Origin: an uncultured Prevotella sp. | Lineage (GTDB): Bacteria; Bacteroidota; Bacteroidia; Bacteroidales; Bacteroidaceae | Assembly (NCBI GenBank): GCA_946999025.1 | Contig: CAMQBP010000135.1 | Span: 1 to 5,795 of the forward strand | DNA: 5,795 nucleotides | Direction of reading: 5' to 3' | In this document: positions 1 to 5,795 of the stretch, one piece after another | Position numbering within the stretch: the stretch's first letter is position 1 | Layout of the letters: every line of letters begins with the position of its first letter | Made by a program: the position numbers and the translations under genes | Notes under the pieces: model-generated | The model's input: only the letters and a program-made list of their open reading frames with translations | Databases searched by the model: none | What the model was told of the DNA's origin: nothing

Positions 1-18
1 AAAAATAAGATTATTTTT
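1..18. repeat. Perfect AT-rich inverted repeat at the window edge
   Basis: AAAAATAA at 1-8 is the exact reverse complement of TTATTTTT at 11-18, with a 2-nt spacer. It could be the end of a terminator for an unseen upstream gene, because its right arm is a T run. The stem contains only A and T and would be weak. The right arm also forms most of the -7-like element at 12-19. The left part of the structure may continue beyond the window, so its role is undecided. Confidence 0.4.
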
Positions 19-50
19 GCGGTTGTTTAGACGCAAAGATACAATCTTAT
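5..50 (+). promoter_or_regulatory. Long imperfect hairpin overlapping the first start codon
   Basis: ATAAGATT (5-12) pairs with AATCTTAT (43-50). ATTTTTGCG (13-21) then pairs with CGCAAAGAT (32-40), including one U-G wobble (15 with 38). The result is a 17-bp stem with a 2-nt bulge (41-42) and a 10-nt loop (22-31). The A and T of the ATG at 49-51 lie in the stem. RNA reading through from upstream could therefore hide the start codon. RNA starting near 26 from the local -7 element would lack the left arm. The pairing is seen directly and the regulatory role is inferred. It excludes the smaller 1-18 hairpin, which shares bases with it. Confidence 0.45.
12..19 (+). promoter_or_regulatory. Candidate Bacteroidota -7 promoter element for the Wza-like gene
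   Basis: TATTTTTG at 12-19 matches the Bacteroidota sigma-factor -7 consensus TAnnTTTG. The matching TTG/TTTG -33 element would fall left of position 1 and cannot be seen, so only half the promoter is supported. Transcription would start near position 26, giving a leader of roughly 20-25 nt. The same 9-mer, TTATTTTTG, occurs at 11-19 and again at 918-926 ahead of the next transcription unit. Confidence 0.35.
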
Positions 51-849
51 GAAGAAATTCTTTTTACCAATTGTCGCATTGACGATGGTTGTGCTGCTGG
101 GCAGTTGTTCTAGCGGTAAAGGCGTACCGTATTTTCAGAATATCGATGAGATCAGTTTGGCTGGGTCCAAGGGGCTCTACGATGCCAAGATTATGCCAAA
201 AGACATGCTGACCATTACGGTGAGTACAACAGATCCTGCGGCAGCGGCTCCGTTTAACCTGGCCGTTGGAAACACCGTGGGAGCATCAGGCCAGTTGTCG
301 AATGGAGGTGGAAATCTTCAAGGATACCTCGTTGACAATGATGGAAATATCAATTTTCCCGTCATCGGGCACATACACGTGCAGGGCATGACCAAATCGC
401 AGTGCCAGGACATGATTCGCGAAAAGCTGCTGCCTTACATGGCCGCTACGGAGAATCCAATCGTCACGGTGAGGATGTCAAGCTATCGTGTCACGGTCAC
501 TGGAGAGGTAAACAGTCCAGGTGTGTATCCAGTTTCTACCGAAAAAATGAGCATCGTGGAGGCGTTAGCCCAGGCCGGTGACTTGACGGTGTATGGTAAA
601 CGAGATAACATCATGTTGATTCGCGAGGATGAAACGGGGCAGAAAAAGGTGGTTCGGCTCAACATGAATGATGCAAACTTGATTAATTCGCCCTATTATT
701 ATCTTCAACAAAACGACATTATATATGTACAGCCAAATAGTGTAAAGGCAAAGAACGCAGGTATCGGTCCGTCAACCACTTTGTGGTTTTCGTTCATTGG
801 TATCGTGACGTCGATTTCATCTTTGTTAATCAGTATTTTGAGATATTAA
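49..849 (+). CDS. Wza-like polysaccharide export outer-membrane lipoprotein
   Basis: This 266-residue protein probably forms the outer-membrane or periplasmic exit channel for a capsular or exopolysaccharide. Residues 1-20 look like a lipoprotein signal: MKK, a hydrophobic stretch, then LGSC with Cys20 as the likely lipidated residue. About residues 44-143 match the polysaccharide-export N-terminal domain (YDAKIMPKDMLTITV; the turn VDNDGNINFPVIG). An SLBB/beta-grasp domain follows from about 146 (YRVTVTGEVNSPGVYPV) to 228, ending in the typical NDIIYVQPN. Residues 244-263 form a hydrophobic C-terminal helix. It is much shorter than E. coli Wza (about 380 residues), with a single SLBB domain, which is usual in Bacteroidota. 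The ATG at 49 is preferred because the next Met (13) would destroy the signal peptide. No Wzc-type partner follows; a hairpin terminator does. The family call is firm, while the exported polymer is unknown. Confidence 0.88.
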   Translation: MKKFFLPIVALTMVVLLGSCSSGKGVPYFQNIDEISLAGSKGLYDAKIMPKDMLTITVSTTDPAAAAPFNLAVGNTVGASGQLSNGGGNLQGYLVDNDGNINFPVIGHIHVQGMTKSQCQDMIREKLLPYMAATENPIVTVRMSSYRVTVTGEVNSPGVYPVSTEKMSIVEALAQAGDLTVYGKRDNIMLIREDETGQKKVVRLNMNDANLINSPYYYLQQNDIIYVQPNSVKAKNAGIGPSTTLWFSFIGIVTSISSLLISILRY

Positions 850-872
850 GAAATAGGATAATGACATTTCAG

Positions 873-925
873 AAAAATGAAGAATACCATGATTTGATTT
901 TATGATATTCTTCATTTTTATTTTT
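873..925 (+). terminator. Rho-independent terminator after the Wza-like gene
   Basis: AAAAATGAAGAATA (873-886) is the exact reverse complement of TATTCTTCATTTTT (906-919), a 14-bp perfect stem. A C-A mismatch (887/905) is followed by three more pairs (888-890 with 902-904), leaving an 11-nt loop (891-901). T runs at 915-919 and 921-925 follow. It sits 23 nt after the stop codon of the Wza-like gene, where a terminator is expected. The stem is long but GC-poor, so its efficiency is uncertain. Confidence 0.75.
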
Positions 926-926
926 G
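893..926 (+). promoter_or_regulatory. Candidate promoter for the purF-like-carAB unit, inside the terminator
   Basis: TATTTTTG at 919-926 matches the Bacteroidota -7 consensus TAnnTTTG. TTTG at 893-896 lies 22 nt upstream, close to the usual -33/-7 spacing of about 19-21 nt but slightly long. The -33 match is in the terminator loop and the -7 match is in its T tail. Transcription would start near 933, giving a 5' leader of about 35 nt before the ATG at 969. T-rich DNA can match this motif by chance, so this remains a prediction. Confidence 0.45.
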
Positions 927-955
927 AGCCAGCATGGCACAAACTATAGCAGATA

Positions 956-960
956 AGAGG
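956..960 (+). promoter_or_regulatory. Shine-Dalgarno-like site for the purF-like gene
   Basis: AGAGG lies 8 nt before the ATG at 969, a suitable spacing for ribosome binding. It supports this start over the out-of-frame ATG at 964, which is only 3 nt away from the site. Reading upstream in frame from 969 meets TAA at 954-956 with no other start codon. Strong Shine-Dalgarno sites are uncommon in Bacteroidota, so the match is only supporting evidence. Confidence 0.4.
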
Positions 961-968
961 ATAATGAT

Positions 969-2855
969 ATGGAACCGTTAAAGCATGAATGTGGAGTGGC
1001 GATGATTCGCCTGTTGAAACCTTTAAAATACTATCAGGACAAATATGGTACTTGGCAATATGCGCTCAACAAGTTGTACTTGATGATGGAAAAAGAGCAT
1101 AACCGAGGGCAGGAAGGTGCTGGTATGGCATGCGTTAAACTTGGTTCTGAGCCAGGATCTGAACACATGTTCAGGGAGCGGGCGGAAGGTAAGAACGCCA
1201 TCACGGAGATTTTTGGTCATGTTAGGAAAGCGTTTAAAGATGAATCACCCGCGAACTTGAAAGACATCGAGTACGTAAGAAAGGAACTACCCTTTGCCGG
1301 AGAGTTGTACATGGGACACTTGCGTTACTCTACAACGGGCAAGAAAGGGTTGTCGTATGTTCATCCTTTCATGCGACGAAACAATTGGAGAGCCAAAAAT
1401 CTTTGTTTGTGTGGCAACTTCAACATGACAAATGTGGAAGAAATCTTCCAAAAGTTGATACAGCAGGGACAGTGTCCACGCATCAACAGCGACAGCTACC
1501 TGATGCTCGAATTCATGGGACATCGACTGGATCGTGAGGTAGAACGCAATTTTGTGAACGCCAAGTCGCTGGGATTGGAGAACATGGATATTACCCGTTA
1601 CATTGAAGACCATGTGCAGATGAGCAATGTTTTGAAGACGACCATGCAAGATTTTGATGGCGGGTATGTCGTATGTGGTATCACCGGTTCAGGTGAAATG
1701 TTCTCCATGCGCGACCCGTGGGGCATCAGACCAGCCTTTTATTATAAGAACGACGAGGTGGTGGTGCTGGCCAGTGAGCGTCCAGTTTTGCAGACAACCT
1801 TTGATTTGGAGTGTGATGACATCTGTGAATTGCAACCCGGACAGGCGCTGCTTGTCAAGCGCAACGGTGAGTGCACCATCGAACAGATATTGGAACAGCG
1901 CGGCTATTCACCATGCTCGTTTGAACGAATCTATTTCAGTCGAGGTTCTGACCGTGACATTTACAAAGAACGCAAGAAGCTGGGCGAGCTTCTTACACCG
2001 GCCGTGTTAAAGGCTATTGATAACGATACAGCGCACACAGTCTTCTCGTTCATCCCCAATACGGCTGAAGTGGCGTTCTACGGTTTGTTGCAAGGCTTCA
2101 AGCAGCACGTTCATCATAAGAAAATCCAGAAGATACAATCCTTGGGACATGTGCCCACTACAGATGAATTGGAGGACATCTTGTCTGAGTCTGTTCGGTC
2201 GGAGAAGGTAGCGTGGAAAGACATTAAGCTACGTACCTTTATCACCGAAGGCAATTCGCGCAACGATTTGGCTTCGCATGTCTACGACATCACTTACGAG
2301 AGCTTGGTGCCTTATCAAGACAATCTGGTGATTATTGATGACAGTATCGTACGAGGAACGACATTGAAGGAGAGCATCCTGCACATCCTCGATCGCCTTC
2401 ATCCCAAGAAAATCATTATTGTTTCCAGTGCACCGCAGATACGTTATCCTGACTATTATGGAATAGACATGTCGAGTTTGCAGGAGTTTTGTGTCTTCCG
2501 CGCAGCCATCAAGTTGCTGAAAGATCAGGGTAAAGAAAGTGTCATTGGTGACGTTTACGCCGCATGTTTGGACGAACTGAAGAAGCCTGTGGAAGAGATG
2601 CGCAATTGTGTTCGCGATATCTATGAGCCATTTTCGGTAGAAGAGATCAATGAAAAAATTGTTGAAATGCTCCGTCCGAAAGATGTCACCACACCGATAG
2701 AGTTGGTGTTCCAATCCATTGACGGTCTGCACCAAGCCATTCCGAACCACCGCGGAGACTGGTACTTCACGGGCTTGTACCCCACGCCCAACGGCGTGAA
2801 GCTCTGTAATCAGGCTTTCATTGATTACTATGAGAAAGAATATAAACAATCATGA
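969..2855 (+). CDS. Divergent PurF-like amidophosphoribosyltransferase family protein
   Basis: This 628-residue protein has the two-domain plan of glutamine PRPP amidotransferase (PurF), which makes 5-phosphoribosylamine from PRPP and glutamine. In the N-terminal glutaminase domain, Cys8 in HECGV is the likely nucleophile after removal of a 7-residue propeptide. RGQEGAG (46-52), GHLRYST (116-122), CGN (148-150), Asp175 and DPWGIRP (249-255) follow the family order. The C-terminal phosphoribosyltransferase domain has YFSRGSDRD (322-330), RTFI (422-425) and the PRPP loop VIIDDSIVRGTT (454-465). It is over 100 residues longer than usual PurF (about 470-510), with extra sequence near 56-110 and in the C-terminal third. 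By eye, the oxyanion Asn of HNGN is replaced by Cys148. The CxxC before FTGxYPT in Fe-S PurF is missing, although FTGLYPT (600-606) remains. The carA start is only 16 nt downstream. A paralogue with an altered role is as likely as a true PurF, so no symbol is given. Confidence 0.8.
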   Translation: MEPLKHECGVAMIRLLKPLKYYQDKYGTWQYALNKLYLMMEKEHNRGQEGAGMACVKLGSEPGSEHMFRERAEGKNAITEIFGHVRKAFKDESPANLKDIEYVRKELPFAGELYMGHLRYSTTGKKGLSYVHPFMRRNNWRAKNLCLCGNFNMTNVEEIFQKLIQQGQCPRINSDSYLMLEFMGHRLDREVERNFVNAKSLGLENMDITRYIEDHVQMSNVLKTTMQDFDGGYVVCGITGSGEMFSMRDPWGIRPAFYYKNDEVVVLASERPVLQTTFDLECDDICELQPGQALLVKRNGECTIEQILEQRGYSPCSFERIYFSRGSDRDIYKERKKLGELLTPAVLKAIDNDTAHTVFSFIPNTAEVAFYGLLQGFKQHVHHKKIQKIQSLGHVPTTDELEDILSESVRSEKVAWKDIKLRTFITEGNSRNDLASHVYDITYESLVPYQDNLVIIDDSIVRGTTLKESILHILDRLHPKKIIIVSSAPQIRYPDYYGIDMSSLQEFCVFRAAIKLLKDQGKESVIGDVYAACLDELKKPVEEMRNCVRDIYEPFSVEEINEKIVEMLRPKDVTTPIELVFQSIDGLHQAIPNHRGDWYFTGLYPTPNGVKLCNQAFIDYYEKEYKQS

Positions 2856-2871
2856 TTAAACAATTGATATA

Positions 2872-3948
2872 ATGAAGAATGTGACGCTTGTATTATCTGA
2901 TGGAACTCGTTTCCACGGAAAATCTTTTGGGTACGATGCACCTGTGGCCGGAGAAGTGGTTTTCAATACAGCCATGATGGGCTATCCAGAGAGTCTGACC
3001 GATCCATCGTACGAAGGCCAATTGTTGACACTTACATTTCCACTGGTGGGTAACTACGGAGTGCCTCCTTTTACTATTGAGGAAAATGGCATTCCGGCAT
3101 TTATGGAAAGTGAGCGAATACATGCATCCGCTCTGATTGTTTCTGATTATAGCGATCACTACAGCCATTGGAATGCGGTTGAAAGCCTGTCTGAATGGTT
3201 GAAACGCGAGAAAGTAACAGGTATCACCGGCATAGACACGCGTGAACTGACCAAGGTGTTGCGCGAGAATGGTGTCATGATGGGAAAGATTTTGTTTGAT
3301 GACAATCCCGATCTCATCCCAGAGGCTGATTATGCCGGTGTAAACTTCGTTGACCGAGTGAGCTGCAAGGAGATCATTCGTTACAATGAAGGTGCGGGCA
3401 AGAAGGTCGTGCTGGTTGATTGTGGCGTCAAAGCAAACATCATCCGCAGTCTTTTAAGTCGTGGTGTCGAAGTGATTCGCGTTCCTTGGAACTATGATTA
3501 TACAGACATAGAGTTCGACGGTTTGTTTTTGGCCAACGGACCCGGTGACCCCGACATGTGTGAAGAGGCTGTGAATATCCTCCGCAAGCAGATCAGTGGG
3601 TCACGAAAACCGATTTGCGGCATTTGCATGGGTAATCAATTGTTGGCAAAGGCAGGCGGTGCCACCATCTATAAACTGAAGTACGGGCATCGCTCACACA
3701 ACCAACCCGTACGGCAAGTTGGCACCAACAAATGCTATGTGACGAGTCAGAATCACGGATATGCCGTTGATGCAAAGACGTTGGAGGCCGATTGGGAAGA
3801 GCTGTTCGTGAACATGAATGACGGGAGCAATGAAGGCATCCGCCATAAAAACAATCCTTGGTTCTCATCACAGTTTCATCCAGAAGCTTGTTCAGGCCCA
3901 GTTGACACATCGTTTATATTCGATAAATTCATTGACACATTAAAGTAA
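2872..3948 (+). CDS. carA: Carbamoyl-phosphate synthase small (glutaminase) subunit
   Basis: This cytoplasmic subunit hydrolyses glutamine and passes ammonia to CarB for carbamoyl phosphate synthesis. The CarA-specific N-terminal domain (about 3-125) shows GEVVFNTAMMGYPESLTDPS (27-46), GNYGVPP (60-66) and GIDTRELTK (120-128). The class I glutamine amidotransferase domain (about 178-357) has NGPGDP (222-227) and the nucleophile Cys252 in GICMGNQ. His336 and Glu338 in QFHPEA complete the triad. At 358 residues it is slightly shorter than E. coli CarA (382). The family's usual GHQ after the nucleophile is GNQ here; that position varies in other class I amidotransferases, so activity is expected. 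TSQNHGYAV and NDGSNEGI resemble the glutaminase part of animal CAD. No clear ribosome-binding site is seen in the AT-rich 16-nt gap, which fits Bacteroidota. Motifs and the adjoining carB make this call secure. Confidence 0.96.
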   Translation: MKNVTLVLSDGTRFHGKSFGYDAPVAGEVVFNTAMMGYPESLTDPSYEGQLLTLTFPLVGNYGVPPFTIEENGIPAFMESERIHASALIVSDYSDHYSHWNAVESLSEWLKREKVTGITGIDTRELTKVLRENGVMMGKILFDDNPDLIPEADYAGVNFVDRVSCKEIIRYNEGAGKKVVLVDCGVKANIIRSLLSRGVEVIRVPWNYDYTDIEFDGLFLANGPGDPDMCEEAVNILRKQISGSRKPICGICMGNQLLAKAGGATIYKLKYGHRSHNQPVRQVGTNKCYVTSQNHGYAVDAKTLEADWEELFVNMNDGSNEGIRHKNNPWFSSQFHPEACSGPVDTSFIFDKFIDTLK

Positions 3949-3957
3949 GAGAAAACT

Positions 3958-5795
3958 ATGAAAGACGAAAATATAAAGAAAGTTCTGCTGCTGGGTTCCG
4001 GCGCATTGAAGATTGGTGAGGCCGGCGAATTCGATTATTCTGGCTCGCAAGCCTTGAAAGCTTTGCGCGAGGAAGGTGTGTCAACGGTGTTGATCAATCC
4101 GAACATCGCTACGGTACAGACCTCAGAAGGAGTGGCCGACAAGATTTATTTCCTACCAGTTCAGCCCTATTTCGTGGAGCGTGTCATCCAAAAGGAAAAA
4201 CCCGATGGTATCCTGTTATCGTTTGGTGGACAAACGGCCTTGAATTGTGGTGTGGAATTATATAAGAGTGGTATACTCGAGAAATACCATGTGCGCGTAC
4301 TGGGTACGCCAGTTCAGGCCATCATTGATACGGAGGATCGCGAACTCTTCGTGGAGAAGCTGCGCGAGATTGATGTCAAAACCATCAAGAGCGAGGCTTG
4401 TGAAAACATTGAACAGGCTCGCAAAGCGGCCAAAAGCTTAGGTTATCCTGTCATTATCCGTGCCGCTTATGCTCTTGGAGGATTGGGTAGTGGATTCTGT
4501 GACAACGAGGAAGAACTGAACAAACTGGCTGAAAAGTCATTTTCCTTTTCGCCTCAGGTTCTCGTAGAGAAGAGCTTGAAGGGATGGAAGGAAATAGAAT
4601 ATGAGGTGGTTCGCGACCGATATGACAATTGTGTCACCGTGTGCAACATGGAGAACTTCGACCCGCTTGGCATTCATACTGGTGAGTCGATTGTCATCGC
4701 GCCTTCACAGACCTTGTCAAACAGTGAGTACCATAAGCTGCGTGAGTTGTCTATCAGAATCATCAGACACATCGGAATCATTGGAGAGTGTAACGTTCAG
4801 TATGCATTTGACCCCGAAAGCGAGGACTACCGCGTCATTGAAGTGAATGCAAGGTTGAGTCGTAGCTCCGCTTTGGCCAGCAAGGCCACGGGCTATCCTT
4901 TGGCGTTTGTGGCGGCAAAGTTAGGAATGGGTTACGGCTTGTTCGACCTAAAGAACTCTGTCACCAAGACCACCAGTGCTTTCTTTGAACCGGCTCTTGA
5001 CTATGTGGTTTGCAAAATCCCACGTTGGGACTTGTCCAAATTCCGTGGTGTTGACAAAGAACTGGGCTCTTCCATGAAGTCTGTTGGAGAAGTGATGGCC
5101 ATCGGCCGCAACTTTGAAGAGGCTATCCAAAAGGGACTTCGCATGATTGGACAGGGGATGCACGGCTTCGTGGAGAACAAAGAACTTGAGATTGAGAATA
5201 TCGATGAGGCATTGCGCGAACCAACCGACAAGCGCGTGTTCATCATTTCCAAGGCCATGCACAAGGGTTATACCATTGATCAGATACATGAGTTAACCAA
5301 GATTGACAAGTGGTTCTTGCAGAAGCTCAAGCACATCATCGATATAGATGAAGCACTGAAGCGCTGTACCAGTATCAATGTTCTGGATAAGGAGTTGTTG
5401 CGTACGGCCAAAGTCTATGGCTTCACTGACTTCCAGATTGCGCGTGCCGTGGGTCTTGAGGCCGAAATGGCCAACATGCACCAGGCCATGCTTGTGGTTC
5501 GGAAGCTTAGAAAGTCATACGGTATCTTGCCAGTGGTGAAGCAAATCGACACCTTGGCGGCCGAATATCCGGCACAGACCAATTATCTGTATATGACTTA
5601 TGCGGGCGTTGCGCATGATGTTTCGTTTGAAAAAGACAAACAGTCCATTATCGTACTGGGGTCGGGCGCTTACCGTATCGGCAGTTCTGTTGAGTTCGAC
5701 TGGTGTGGCGTACAGGCGTTGAACACCATCCGGCGTGAAGGGTACCGGTCGGTGATGATCAATTATAACCCCGAAACCGTTTCGACGGATTATGA
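3958..5795 (+). CDS. carB: Carbamoyl-phosphate synthase large subunit, 3' end cut by the window
   Basis: CarB makes carbamoyl phosphate from bicarbonate, two ATP and ammonia delivered by CarA. The frame stays open from the ATG at 3958 for 612 codons to the window edge, about 57% of the usual length of about 1,070. The first half-synthase begins with GSGALKIGEAGEFDYSG (13-29). The ATP-grasp domain has RAAYALGGLGSGF (168-180), KGWKEIEYEVVRD (208-220) and DPLGIHTGES (235-244). Metal-binding Glu295 and Asn297 lie in IEVNARLSRSSALASKATGY. The oligomerisation region covers about 400-555. The second half starts at GSGAYRIGSSVEFDWCG (568-584) and reaches NPETVSTDY at the edge. The second ATP-grasp and the allosteric domain are not visible. 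Many motifs match CAD rather than E. coli CarB, for example EVNARLSRSS in place of EMNPRVSRSS. Only 9 nt separate it from carA, so co-transcription is very likely. Confidence 0.96.
   Translation, partial: MKDENIKKVLLLGSGALKIGEAGEFDYSGSQALKALREEGVSTVLINPNIATVQTSEGVADKIYFLPVQPYFVERVIQKEKPDGILLSFGGQTALNCGVELYKSGILEKYHVRVLGTPVQAIIDTEDRELFVEKLREIDVKTIKSEACENIEQARKAAKSLGYPVIIRAAYALGGLGSGFCDNEEELNKLAEKSFSFSPQVLVEKSLKGWKEIEYEVVRDRYDNCVTVCNMENFDPLGIHTGESIVIAPSQTLSNSEYHKLRELSIRIIRHIGIIGECNVQYAFDPESEDYRVIEVNARLSRSSALASKATGYPLAFVAAKLGMGYGLFDLKNSVTKTTSAFFEPALDYVVCKIPRWDLSKFRGVDKELGSSMKSVGEVMAIGRNFEEAIQKGLRMIGQGMHGFVENKELEIENIDEALREPTDKRVFIISKAMHKGYTIDQIHELTKIDKWFLQKLKHIIDIDEALKRCTSINVLDKELLRTAKVYGFTDFQIARAVGLEAEMANMHQAMLVVRKLRKSYGILPVVKQIDTLAAEYPAQTNYLYMTYAGVAHDVSFEKDKQSIIVLGSGAYRIGSSVEFDWCGVQALNTIRREGYRSVMINYNPETVSTDY

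Noticed and set aside
34..41. Minus-strand -7-like element (TATCTTTG on the minus strand)
   Set aside because: It matches TAnnTTTG, but no TTG lies near the expected -33 spacing and no minus-strand gene is visible. The bases are better explained as the right arm of the 5-50 hairpin.
964..981. Alternative ATG at 964 just before the purF-like start
   Set aside because: It is out of frame and opens only a 5-codon frame. The ATG at 969 places Cys8 as expected for the PurF nucleophile and has the better-spaced AGAGG.
2229..2849. 206-codon open frame on the minus strand inside the purF-like gene
   Set aside because: It lies wholly opposite a well-supported gene, its translation shows no recognisable domain, and long antisense open frames are common here. 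It is read as a shadow.
2848..2857. 10-bp palindrome AATCATGATT at the purF-like stop codon
   Set aside because: It overlaps the last codon and stop codon, is AT-rich, and has no second copy nearby. Chance is a sufficient explanation.
3593..3910. 105-codon minus-strand frame opposite the carA glutaminase domain
   Set aside because: It is opposite conserved catalytic motifs of carA, and its Cys/Ser/His/Arg-rich translation is typical of a shadow frame.

Overview
The window looks like chromosomal DNA from a member of the Bacteroidota, most likely Bacteroidales and Prevotella-like. The reasons are moderate GC, AT-rich gene starts with mostly weak Shine-Dalgarno sequences, promoter-like TAnnTTTG motifs, a short Wza-type lipoprotein with a C-terminal membrane helix, and the protein sequences themselves. 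No sequence search was possible, so the lineage is inferred. All four genes lie on the + strand. I see no mobile element, CRISPR array, tRNA or rRNA.

Layout. Positions 1-48 are a short AT-rich leader. It holds a -7-like element and a long imperfect inverted repeat that reaches into the first start codon. Positions 49-849 encode a polysaccharide-export (Wza-like) lipoprotein. Positions 850-968 carry a long-stem hairpin followed by T runs, read as a terminator. The T tail and loop of this hairpin also match a Bacteroidota promoter for the next gene. Positions 969-2855 encode a large, divergent PurF-like glutamine amidotransferase/phosphoribosyltransferase. Positions 2872-3948 encode carA, and 3958 to the window edge encode the first 612 codons of carB. 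The gaps of 16 and 9 nt, all on one strand, suggest one purF-like-carA-carB transcription unit.

How the genes fit together. CarA takes ammonia from glutamine and CarB uses it with bicarbonate and ATP to make carbamoyl phosphate, the entry point to pyrimidine and arginine synthesis. The PurF-like protein keeps the N-terminal cysteine and the PRPP-binding loop of amidophosphoribosyltransferase. It has lost several other family hallmarks, so its exact reaction is open. Both carbamoyl-phosphate synthase subunits recall animal CAD more than E. coli CarA/CarB at many diagnostic positions. The Wza-like gene is a separate unit for surface or capsular polysaccharide export.

Nothing here is a clearly new system. 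The points most worth a second look are the divergent PurF paralogue tied to carAB, the CAD-like character of CarAB, the hairpin over the first start codon, and the terminator/promoter overlap.
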